A DNA stretch of 64,000 nt from Kalaharituber pfeilii (taxonomy: Eukaryota > Ascomycota > Pezizomycetes > Pezizales > Pezizaceae), in assembly GCA_015179045.1 (NCBI GenBank), contig WHUZ01000045.1:1-64000 (forward strand), given 5' to 3'. Each line of letters opens with the position of its first letter. Position 1 is the stretch's first letter. Shown here piece by piece: positions 35,410 to 45,285 of this stretch. Position numbers and translations under genes: made by a program. The notes under the pieces were generated by a model. The model worked only from the letters and a program-made list of their open reading frames with translations, had not been told where the DNA came from and did no database searches.

Positions 35410-36239
35410 GAGGTCAAATATCGGTGTCTGGAAATTAATAGCTCCACACAGAACCCGCAACACAATGTAAAAAATATTAAGAATATCAAATAAGATGGAC
35501 CCAATATGTATTATCATAGCGAAATTGATCAACTGCAAAAACATTCTCCTTGTATAGAACTACACTATTATGTGGAGAGGATTTAGGTAAAAAATGCTAG
35601 AATTTGCTCCTGATTTATGAGTCCATATACTTGACTGCCACTATTCTCATGATTGCTGCATGCGATATGCAATACTATAGACACGGCTCTATAAATTGCA
35701 GGTACAACTTCTGAATATAGATCGTGGAGATATGAGTATTTGAAACTGTGCAAACAAGCATTTTGAGGTGCCAAGAAATGGCGTCACCAAGACTTTTGAC
35801 CGGTGACTGTAATTATGTCAGTAAAAAATCTGTCAGTTGGCGGGAATACAATTGCTGAGAATAAGATATTGCTACGATGATCGTATCAGCAAAGTTGGAA
35901 ATGTTGTATGTGAGTGAGATGAATTCAGATTGAAATCATAGGCTGATTGCAGCAAGCAATCACTCCATCGAGCCATGCGGACTCATACAATTGGTGCTGT
36001 GTATGGTCACATGTGAGGAGCACAAGCAGCCGGGGGGGTCTGTGCTTTCCCAGGTGGTCTTAGTTCTTTTACCAAGGAATTCTCATGGCACGTATTGCGC
36101 TGGCGATGGAGGTATGCTATGGTACCAGCGTGCTTTTGAAGCTGTGGTAACCTGCCACAAAAATCTGGAGTGCAATCGGGGATATCCAAATGATGTTCAA
36201 TTCTATGAGGAACAGTTCACCTAGCAACCAGCAGGTCCA

Positions 36240-36300
36240 ACCCTGCCATGGCCACGTGCTACAAGCGGGGTTATGTGATTTGAGAAAAAAAAAAAAAAAA
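36240..36300 (+). mobile_element. Mini-retroposon (tail type B), 61 bp
   Basis: CCCTGCCATGGCCACGTGCT, ACAAGCGGGGTTATGTGATT and an A-run. The exact 13-bp duplication ACCAGCAGGTCCA lies at 36227-36239 and 36301-36313. Confidence 0.95.
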
Positions 36301-36313
36301 ACCAGCAGGTCCA

Positions 36314-36904
36314 CGTCATAGCAAGTTTAGAACTATAGGTTGGATGTAGGTAGCCTGTGAAGTAGCGGAGACGACATAGCGAGGTCAATTTTGAATACAC
36401 AACAGTTTACATGTAACCTGGTCATGCGCGAGAGTGGGGAACATATTTGCATCTGAATTTTGTGGTTGGATAATGACTGGATAATGCAGATTTTCTGTTT
36501 CAACCATTCGCACGTTCTCTAATTGGCCGGCATTGAAGAATCTCAGAAGGTATTACTATCAACTCTGAACAGGTATGATAAAGTTTGCAACACTAATTAC
36601 AGTCGAATCTCTCCGCTCCATTTCTGCATTGTAATGCGCCCGCGAGCTGTTGTAAGGTCTAACGTACAGCGAGGAATCCTTTGGAGTTTTTTGTAGGCTG
36701 TGGGTCGGAACATACAGTACTTACCTCTTTCAGCGGTTTTTGAATACGGCTCGATTGAGAATATAAAGTACTTTAGGATTGCGATTGTTCAAGAGTTAAA
36801 GTAAGGAATCCCTTTTACTCTCTCTACTGAGTACAGCAATATACATAGGACCGCTTGGTACCTCTTTTGGTCACTCAACCGCTATGGCTTTAATCAACAC
36901 GATG
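36314..36904. other. Intergenic, nothing recognised
   Basis: AT-rich; no gene or repeat end identified. Confidence 0.5.
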
Positions 36905-36906
36905 TA

Positions 36907-38082
36907 CTAGCCGAAAAGATAAGTATCCGGACAGGGGATAAATGCATATTATGCGCTATGCAATATTTGGCGTAAACTAGCATATTTTCGTATGCTTGGC
37001 CAACACTCAGTGTAGACAGTGCGCAATTTTATTATGTCAGAAGAATCCGGACAGCTGACATAATGACTTTGGGACTTGCAACACCAACAGTCCTATACCT
37101 ACATATGAGGACAAGCCAAATAGATATGAGTCCTATACTAGGATAAAAATGGCACTGCAGGCAACTACGATAGGTACAGGTTCAGGCATTATAATGATCA
37201 AAACGTACTATTCTGATAGTCTGACTACTATTCTGATGGATCCTAAGATTTCGAGATTGCTCTTCAGGGCTTTTCCAGAGACCATTGAAATACTGTTTAA
37301 GAGGCTGTTCGAGCTCAAACAGCCTCCGAAACAGCCTCCGAAACAGCGCCCGAAACAGCCTCCGGAACGGCCTGGAAAGTGACCTCCGGAACAACCTCCG
37401 GTACGACCTCCGGAACAGCCTCTGAACAGCCTCTGGAACAGCCTCTTAAACAGCAGCTCGAACAGCTGCTCGTAGCATGTCAACAGCTACTCAAACAGCA
37501 TTCGGAACAGCCTCCGGAACAGCCTCCGCAAAACTTCCCGAAAAGCCTCTGGAACAGGCTACAGAAGAGCACTACAATAGCAGTGAAAACAAGCAGTAGT
37601 GACCTACCTCCAGTTGCAGTACTCGCATCTGCAATTTATTACAACTTCAACTGATGCATATGTAAACCTCTCAAAACTCCATTCTCAATTTAGGCCACAA
37701 TGGCTGTTCTTTTCCAGGGGGGTTATTTTAGCACCTACAAGAATATTAGTATCTTACTTAGTATGATAATTGAGTCTTTACCCGGACATTTTTTGCCTGC
37801 CATCCTTGTATATATTACCTTGTTCTTGTATTTATTCGGCTGCTGTATGATCGGAGGGTCTCTAGAATTGCGGGAGAAGACCCCAAATTCATTATGTCAG
37901 CTGTCCGGATTTCATTAGGTCAACTGTCCGGATACTTCTGACATAATAAAAATTGGACGCTATCATGAAATTTGGACTGGTGTAAGGAGCCAACCATACA
38001 AAAATATGCTAGTTTATACCAAAAACTGCATAGCGCATTCTATGCATTGGTCGCCTGTCCGGATACTTATTTTTTCGGCTAG
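36907..38082. mobile_element. Tc1/mariner-type element, 1.18 kb, copy 1
   Basis: The ends CTAGCCGAAAAGATAAGTAT (then CCGGACAGG) and its inverse are flanked by TA (36905-36906 and 38083-38084). CCGGACAGCTGACATAATG blocks recur inside both ends. The centre carries a 12-bp tandem array. No transposase frame. The sister copy is at 38579. Confidence 0.9.
37316..37560. repeat. 12-bp-based tandem array (CCTCCGGAACAG variants)
   Basis: Units of CCTCCGAAACAG and CCTCCGGAACAG repeat irregularly and read as PKQPPKQPP- or EQPPEQ-type peptides in the plus frames. The same array lies in the sister element at about 39460-39700, so it belongs to the transposon. Confidence 0.85.
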
Positions 38083-38404
38083 TAACACTTCATTTCGCTT
38101 ACTAATACAGCCCTTTTTATCTTTTTTTTTTTCTCTTCGCTTTTGAATCCCCCTCCCTGTACCATACAGAATACCACCCTCACCCTCCATTGTGCACAAT
38201 ACAGCATCTTGCACTTCGCTTCCTCGACTTCTGCTGTGCAGAATACCACGCTTCTTGCACTTCGCTCCCTTGTCTCCTACATTTTATTGAACGATTTTGG
38301 TGTGTCAGCAAAATATGATGCTCCTGAGGACTCTCAATCTCACTTTGAAAATTTACGAAAGTACTGTACCTGCCGCTTTACACTCTATAAGTACAGCTTG
38401 TAGT

Positions 38405-38480
38405 AGCTAGTAAAATGTGTTCGGACATAGCGCATAATGTGCATTGGTACCCCTGTCCGAATACATATTTTACTGGCTAG
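38405..38480. mobile_element. Probable 75-bp deletion derivative of the same family
   Basis: CCTGTCCGAATACATATTTT and CTGGCTAG, followed by TA, resembles the family's right end. An inverted TAAAATGTGTTCGGACA lies about 30 bp away. It sits between the two full copies. Confidence 0.5.
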
Positions 38481-38578
38481 TATGTTTCACTATTATGAGC
38501 AATGTATGCGACTTCTTAGTGCATACTCTACTCCGTAATGGATATACTTATGCAACTGAACAATTTCAGGAATATGTA

Positions 38579-40273
38579 CTAGCCGAAAAAATAAGTATCC
38601 GGACAGGGGATAAATGCATATTATGCGCTATACAGTTTTTGGCATAAACTAGCATATTTTCGTATGCTTGGCTATGACACTCAGTGTGGATAGTGTCCAA
38701 TTTTATTATGTCAGAAGTATCCGGACAGCTGACATAACGAATTTGGGGACTTGCAACACCAACAGTCCTATACCTACGTACCGTATTAACTCACATAAGA
38801 GCAAGAAAACAAACGCGCGCTAGTTCAGTCTTGGCAAACCTCACAGCGCCAGTGCGCGTGTATCACGCACGGGCACGTATTGATCCCCGAATTACCGCGA
38901 TGCTAACCTCAACACCACGGAGATTGATATTATGAAGGAAATGCGAAAAATGCAATGCAAATGCGTCGCAGTCGCACAATGGCTATATGAGCTACATAGA
39001 GAATTAGCGAGCGTCACTAGTCAAGTGTCTTTTTGGCCTGGCGGACGGTAATCTCTGCGTTTACTACCTCCGTTACAGAGAAGAGAAGCTGGAGATTAGC
39101 CATGCTTAGTAATGCCAAGATTGCACGAACAGCGCGCTAGCGCGATTAATGGGGCCTGAGTCCTGCCAAGACCGAACTAGCGCGCGTTTGTTTTCTTGCT
39201 CTTATGTGAGTTAATACGGTATGAGGACAAGGCAAATAGATGTAAGTCCTTTACTAGAAATATAAAAATGGCACTGCAGGCAGCTACGATAAGTACAGGT
39301 TCAGGCGTTATAATGATCAAAACTTACTATTCTGATAGATCCTAAGATTTCGAGACTGCTCTTCAGGGCGTTTCCAGAAGCTTTTCCAAGGATATTCCAA
39401 GAGCTATTCCTGAGGCTGTTCCAGAGACCATTGAAATATGTTTAGGAGGCTGTTCGAGCTCAAACAGCCTCCGAAACAGCCTCCGAAACAGCGCCCGAAA
39501 CAGCGTCCGAAACGGCCTGCGAAGTAGCCTCCAGAACAACCTCCGGTACGACCTGCGGAACAGACTCTGAACAGCCTCTGAACAGCCTCCGGAACACCCT
39601 CTTAAACAGCTGCTCGAACAGCTGCTCGTAGCATGTCAACAGCTACTCAAACAGCATCCGGAATAGCATCCGGAACAGCCTCTGGAACAGGCTACAGAAG
39701 AGCACTGCAATAGCAGTGAAAACAAGCAGTAGTGACCTACCTCCAGTTGCAGTACTCTCATCTGCACCTTATTACAACTTTAAGATTTGTAGCTGATGCA
39801 TATGTGAAGCTCTCAAAACTCCATTCTCAATGATGTCAGTGCATGTTGATTTCAGTATCTTCATTATTCTAGATATTGTTCTTATTGATAAAAACTTTGC
39901 TTGGGCTATTTGGTATGCGAATACCTCAATGTAGGCCACAATGGCTGTTCTTTTCCAGGGGGTTATTTTAGCACCTACAAGAATATTAGTATCTTACTTA
40001 GTATGATAATTGAGTCTTTTACCCGGACTTTTTTTTGCCTGCCGTCCTTGTATATATTACCTTGTTCTTGTATTTATTCTGCTGCTGCATGATAGAGGGT
40101 CTGGAGAAGACCCAAATCCATTATGTCAGCTGTCCGGATACTTCTGACATAATAAAAATTGGACGCTATCATATCATGAGCCAACCATACAAAAATATGC
40201 TAGTTTATCCCAGAAACTGCATAGCGCATAATATGCATTGGTCGCCTGTCCGGATACTTCATTTTTCGGCTAG
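38579..40273. mobile_element. Tc1/mariner-type element, copy 2, carrying a nested foldback
   Basis: Ends and interior as in copy 1, with TA at 38577-38578 and 40274-40275. It is longer than copy 1 because of the 439-bp element at 38781 and an additional internal stretch near 39825-39940. Both copies retain the CCTCCGAAACAG array. Confidence 0.9.
38781..39219. mobile_element. Nested TA-flanked foldback, 439 bp
   Basis: The inverted ends begin CCGTATTAACTCACATAAGA and extend about 50 bp through GCAAGAAAACAAACGCGCGC. TA lies at 38779-38780 and 39220-39221. Copy 1 of the host element holds the uninterrupted site (TACCTACATATGAGGACAAG, about 37099), which fixes the insertion boundaries. Confidence 0.95.
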
Positions 40274-40274
40274 T

Positions 40275-40768
40275 ATATAAAAGTAATTGGCAAGTGGTGG
40301 ATAAAAGCAAGTAGTAACTACATATACTTTAGACTTAACCCCTTTTAAGAGATCTTTCTTGCATACCGGTAGCGATTCAGAGTCTCTGCTCCAACCTATT
40401 CCACTCCTCTATTACTACATCCCGTACCTCTTGAGTGAGCATTAAGATTGCAACCCTTGTCTATGCAACCGTCAAGGATCCCCTATTTTTCCCTGTATTC
40501 CGTACAAGTAATCTTACCTAATTTGTACTAGTTGCATGTAACTCAGGTAGGGGCCTTCCACCAAAATTTGCACTTCTTTAACTTTTGATAACTTTTTTTT
40601 TTAAAAAAAATTGCAAAATTAAAAACGCAACACAGATTGATTCTTTACTCAATTCTATTCATATCTATATGCAGTTTGATATTTTTACGATTTTGTTGTG
40701 TTCTTATCGAGTTTTGAAATTTAAGATCAAAATGTGTTGATTGAAGGCGTCCGCAACTATGCTCGCCT
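40275..40768. other. No gene recognised
   Basis: AT-rich flank with short frames. Confidence 0.5.
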
Positions 40769-40779
40769 AGGTCAGGACC

Positions 40780-40847
40780 CTTTTTTTTTCTTTTTTTTTT
40801 TATAAATATCACGTAACCCCGCTTGCAGCTGTTCGCCATGGCACGGC
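40780..40847 (-). mobile_element. Mini-retroposon (tail type B), 68 bp
   Basis: A T-rich run, then ATCACGTAACCCCGCTTGCA and GTTCGCCATGGCACGGC. The exact 11-bp duplication AGGTCAGGACC lies at 40769-40779 and 40848-40858. Confidence 0.92.
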
Positions 40848-41321
40848 AGGTCAGGACCTAGCCGCTTTGTACTTGCTGCGCCTCAAGAAGGGGTAGGTTT
40901 CAATCGCTACGGAGTATATGAACAGCAGTTATCATCCTTGTAGTAGAAGTAGGATCAGCGCCACTTAGTGCATCTCGCTGGTAGGGAAGGGCATAGTCAG
41001 CTGCATAGTCACGCATTTTCTCACGCAATGGCATTTTAGAGTAGTGCCTCGTAATATGGGATATAGAACTGCTCTGAAAAAGAGGAGAAACATATTCCGA
41101 TATTGCGCGTATAGATTTTGATAGCGTCCAAAACTATGGCACCAGTCACGCTGAAACAACTGCATCCTAGATATCAAATGAAGGAATGTTCACAGATAGG
41201 TTGCTTTACGCCTCTTATAGCCTTATGTTAGCCTCCATTCGAAGTATGGAGCTCCACCAAATGAGGAGCATTATATTTATATTCCTTTCCATATATCCTG
41301 AGTCATTGAGTGTTTCATACC

Positions 41322-41382
41322 TTTTTTTGGGGAGGGTCATGTAACCCCGCATACAGGCTACCAGCCTATGGCAGGGACAGTC
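41322..41382 (-). mobile_element. Mini-retroposon (tail type C)
   Basis: A short T-run, then TCATGTAACCCCGCATACAG and GCTACCAGCCTATGGCAGGG. No clear duplication. Confidence 0.65.
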
Positions 41383-41457
41383 TTACATAAATACTCGCCT
41401 GGGTTAAATCGGTATACTTGGCGATCAAGGATAGAGACTATGTGGGTTCTGGTGTAT

Positions 41458-41526
41458 TCTTTTTTTTTTTTTTTTTTGGTGTTCACATAGCCCCCGCATA
41501 CAAGCTACAAGCCTATTGCAGGGAGA
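41458..41526 (-). mobile_element. Mini-retroposon (tail type C), 69 bp
   Basis: A T-run of about 18, then CCCGCATACAAGCTACAAGC and CTATTGCAGGG. The exact 12-bp duplication GTTCTGGTGTAT lies at 41446-41457 and 41527-41538. Confidence 0.95.
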
Positions 41527-41888
41527 GTTCTGGTGTATACCATACAAGAAACAGCTGCAATCACCGTTTACGTATTGCGTAGATCAAAACTCTAGCCTCA
41601 CACTTCTTCGGATCCGAACAGTTGTGCAGCCTGATGACGAACCTTTTTTGAACGTTTTCCTAGCCCAAGTTGCACCACTTCCCTGCATCTCAGTCCCACT
41701 GCGCCAACAACAGCCCCATAACCGAGTCCACCATCTTCAGAAGTTGAGAGGATTACAAGAATGTAACCGTCGTAATTGTCGTTCTAGAGGCCCATAGGCT
41801 CTTACTCTCAAGTACATCTTTACTGTGTAGTACAGATCCCTTGGCTACACCGTACGCCGCGAGCTGTTACATTTTCTACCATGGCCTA

Positions 41889-42768
41889 CTGTGTTTCACC
41901 ACATCTCGACGCACACCACAATTCGACGCACTTTCCCACCAAAACTGAGTGAATGAAAACCTTTATATCCCCACGCACAGAACCTACTTTTCTATGCGCC
42001 TTTTAGGCAAGCATCATTCTTCAGATCCTGCATCTCTACTTGAAAAAAAACAGTAGTTATGAATGAATTATATCTCTGCGCATTTTCACATAAGTCTTGG
42101 CATATATTTTCGCAGTAAAATTGCACATATGGAAAATTGGAAACCTACCCACTGCACCTGCAATTAATTCATTAAAAATTTTTAAACACTTCATTTGGGT
42201 AACCTATCCCTATCGGGATATACATGTATGGTATCAACATAATCCTTGAAGTAATCATTGAGTTATTCAAAATATTTTCATTCTCATAGAAGTATTGCAT
42301 ATGAATAGTATCGGAAGAGCACCTAAAAAACCATGGCAGGGCGGAAGAGCACCTGAAAATATATATCAGTATGTGAACTATGTAATATATCAAAATGGAC
42401 TGAATAAAATCAAGTGAATCAATATATAGCTAGAGGAGGACCTTTAATCACAAGACAATTGCCATTGGTAAGATAGTGCCGAAAAAGAGTAGTATGTTCA
42501 GTCCGCTGAAATATTGTACAGTATAAGATTCCCATACAAATAGATGCCAAGACATTGTTACAAATTTCACTGTGCCATAATTCCTTGAGAATGCTTTATT
42601 TCAGCAGGCAGAGGCGCTAAGCATGAAGAACAAGTATTTGTTTAGTGTCTCTAAATAGTGCTTACAAAATTCTGCTCTAGTGGTTGAGGTACACGCTCTT
42701 CTGCGCGGCTAGTTTTGGTGGGAAAGTGCGTCGAATTGTGGTGTGCGTCGAGATGTGGTGAAACACAG
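41889..42768. mobile_element. Tc1/mariner-type foldback element, 880 bp
   Basis: CTGTGTTTCACCACATCTCG and its inverse, with TA at 41887-41888 and 42769-42770. CACACCACAATTCGACGCAC is inverted on both arms. A cousin of the element at 26816. Non-coding, with a tiny insertion at 42325. Confidence 0.9.
42325..42341. mobile_element. 17-bp insertion with 13-bp duplication
   Basis: AAAAAACCATGGCAGGG sits between exact copies of CGGAAGAGCACCT (42312-42324 and 42342-42354). CCATGGCAGGG is the 5' edge of the type B terminus in minus orientation, but the T-run expected on the left is replaced by As. It is either a rearranged mini-retroposon or filler at a repaired break. Confidence 0.55.
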
Positions 42769-42770
42769 TA

Positions 42771-43058
42771 GTGCAACAGCTAATCGGTGGGTATTACTCA
42801 AGACGCTCTAGGAAGGTAGCTGTCCTTTCGTCGGGCAGATGTGTTAGGAATGCTCCAGCTCTATTGCGTTCAGGGACTAATCTAGTAGCTCACCTCTGTA
42901 ATGACTAGGGAAATAGCGAGCTGGGGAAGCTGAGACATATAAGTTAGGGTGCCCGGGAGCTCCTGCGAATGCGTAGGTGACATACGTACGAGGGAGGGTG
43001 CTTGGTTCACGAATTGCAACTTGAAAGCAAACATGCTATATCTACGCATTACGTTGCC
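42771..43058. other. No gene recognised
   Basis: A short stretch between repeats. Confidence 0.45.
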
Positions 43059-43071
43059 AACGAACTCAAGA

Positions 43072-43151
43072 AATAATAAAATTCTTTTTTTTTTTATTCT
43101 TTTTTTTCATATGAAAGTTAATAGCCTATCAGGCGGCATGCGAGTAATGAA

Positions 43152-43180
<29 letters not shown>
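43072..43180 (+). mobile_element. Mini-retroposon (tail type A), 109 bp
   Basis: It ends in AGGCGGCATGCGAGTAATGA, then AATA and an A-run of about 27. The duplication AACGAAC(T/C)CAAGA lies at 43059-43071 and 43181-43193. Confidence 0.85.
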
Positions 43181-43182
<2 letters not shown>

Positions 43183-43264
43183 CGAACCCAAGATCCACGA
43201 GATAACTAGTCAATCTTTGCTAAGCTTGTCCTACCTCCCCAAGGACTGCTCTTCTTTCGTTCTG

Positions 43265-43335
43265 TAATATCATTACTCATGCGACGCTTAGGGGCTATAA
43301 CGAGATTACATAGAAAGGGAATAAGACAATCAAGT
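43265..43335 (-). mobile_element. Decayed tail type A relic
   Basis: ATATCATTACTCATGCGACG, then CTTAGGGGCTATAACGAG, keeps the hairpin but has lost its T-run. Old insertion. Confidence 0.5.
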
Positions 43336-43507
43336 AATATAAGCAAAGATTCACCGATCTAACCCCTCCCAAGGGCCACCTCCGATCTGCCTACTCCAGG
43401 AGATGAATCAAGGCGTCCTCTCCCCCTCTGGCTTCTTCGGCGGGTTTCTAAGCGCCTGTAGCCCCCCGTCACATATACTAGCCACTCTAACTGCGATGAC
43501 AGCAGCT

Positions 43508-44875
43508 CAGTGTTCCCAACAGGTGAATGTTTCAGGCCGGTCCAGGCCATTCAGGCCATTCAGGCTCCAGTGGTGAGTTAAATTATCTGGTAGCTATATA
43601 CAGAACGTATTCTAACTTCTACGTATACCTCATTTTCTAACATTTAGGAATTCGCCTGCAGATTCTGCACCGCCAGTATCGCTTTCCACTATCATGCACA
43701 GCTTTACCCTACTGTCAAATCCAACTTCATCATACTAGATTTTTGTAGTCCAAATTCCAGAAGACTCAGTTTCAGCATCAAATTGACTGCAGGGAATTGT
43801 CGATACAAGATCAAAACTTGAACTGCACGATGGAGAGTGAAGAAAAGCCACCGAAGGAATCGTCATCTCCGGTACCAATGGTTGGATTGTTAGTCTCCAT
43901 GCTGTAGTAATAAAAAATTAGTATACAGTCAAGCGATACTAAAACTACTTAGAGTGCTTCACCTAGAAACCGATCATCAGCGGGAAACCGATCAAATCCA
44001 TAAACCGATATGAGCTGTTGTGAATGCAAATGACACTTAAGTGGGCTCAAATTAAAGCCTGAGCATGAGAAAACATAGTAAATTATTTTCCACACTTTCT
44101 TTTCCTAGTTTGTAGCACATGGGGGGTGACAAATACTGGAATATATGCAACCATATTCTAGGATATACTTTTGAGTCACCATATGTGAATAAGTTTACCT
44201 GAGGCCTTTGCATCTCAATATATCCTCTGTTGCTTGTGCTAAGTAAGTATACCAAGTTTTGTGACTATTGGACTTAACAGTACAGAGTTACTATCATGTC
44301 AAAAAATACATTTTCACTTACTTAGATTGATGGCAGTATTGAGCTATTATTTGATGGGAATGATGCACAGACACTCTGTAAAGCTATATAATGGAAATAC
44401 ATGCATAGGGAAATGTTTTCTGAATGGATTGCAGCATTGACAAATGGTTCGGACAGTTGAGTACTATAAGGTATACATATATGTAACATTAGCTTCCCTA
44501 TGTAGTTAATGAGTTGAATTGGCCTCCAGCTCTTTGCCCGCTTGGGGTCTGTTTCAGGATTTCGGATTCATAATGACTTTACGTATCATTTGCATTCACA
44601 ACAGCTCTGTATATCGGTTTATGGATTTGATCGGTTTCCCAGTGACGATCGGTTTCTAGGTGAAGCACTCTACCTGAATAGCTGCAAAAAGCGCTGCTCA
44701 ATAAAAAAGTCTAGATAGTTATCCAAGGGTATAGAAAGCTTTGTATTAAATCCGCGTCCAATTACCTGAAGGCGCCCCCTGAATACCCTCGTAAACCAGC
44801 CCTCCTACCCTGAATCGTTGAACGGCCCGATACGGCCTGAATGGCCTGGGCCGGCCTGGCTGGTTGGGAGCACTG
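43508..44875. mobile_element. hAT-like non-autonomous element, 1.37 kb, with 8-bp target duplication
   Basis: It starts CAGTGTTCCCAAC and ends with the inverse of CAGTGCTCCCAACC. The flanks CAGCAGCT (43500-43507) and CAGTAGCT (44876-44883) are an 8-bp duplication with one change, the hAT signature. GGCC-rich subterminal repeats (GGCCATTCAGGCC) lie at both ends. No transposase. A 719-bp mariner-type foldback is nested at 43952. Sequences 43565-43950 and 44671-44830 match 57125-57500 and 58950-59130. Confidence 0.85.
43952..44670. mobile_element. Tc1/mariner-type foldback, 719 bp, carrying a LINE RT gene fragment
   Basis: Same family as 20037: GAGTGCTTCACCTAGAAACC at the left and its inverse at the right, with TA at 43950-43951 and 44671-44672. 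Positions 44505-44577 match the LINE ORF2 sequence around 50838-50910 (minus strand; motif AKSWRPIQLIN) in an altered frame. Confidence 0.9.
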
Positions 44876-44930
44876 CAGTAGCTGGACACCTTAGGTTCTC
44901 AAGGTCACAGGGAAGAAGATGTGATGTGGA

Positions 44931-45285
44931 TTTTTTTTTATATCATTACTCGCGTGCTGCCCTGTGGGCTATGGCGAGGGATTAAGTACAAAGGAGAAAA
45001 GGAAGTGAGAAATAAGATAGAGTAAAGTGAATAGAAGGACAGAAGCAAAGAAAAAGATCCAAGCTGCCAGCACGCGTGCTACTGATCCCCCCACCTCAGT
45101 AGTTCTGCCACTGGGTCCCCTTCCCCTTCGCCCACCTCCGGTGGTCGGTATATCGCTTCCAGCCCGCCTAGCCACCCCCTCCTCCACGCCCTTGACCCAC
45201 ATCACCGCAACGTCTAGACCCCCTCGCGCTATCCTCCCTTCCTATGCTCTTCTAACCGCGTGGCCGTGGGCAGGTCCGCCCGGTG
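44931..45285 (-). mobile_element. LINE RNase H fragment (tail type A)
   Basis: A T-run at 44930-44939, then CGCGTGCTGCCCTGTGGGCT and, on the minus strand, a stretch of RNase H coding (LDVAVMWVKG, about 45180-45215) in broken frames. It ends abruptly at the T-run of the next LINE. Confidence 0.7.

Larger units (their letters stand above)
31400..36220. other. Long AT-rich region without recognised genes
   Basis: Many short frames on both strands with no recognisable domain and no long codon-biased frame. It contains the small inverted-repeat element at 31930 and the mini-retroposon at 35350; otherwise nothing could be assigned. Confidence 0.5.

Noticed and set aside
37149..37654. Gln/Pro-rich open frames
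   Set aside because: They come from the CCTCCGGAACAG tandem array inside a non-coding transposon, and the same array recurs in the sister element.
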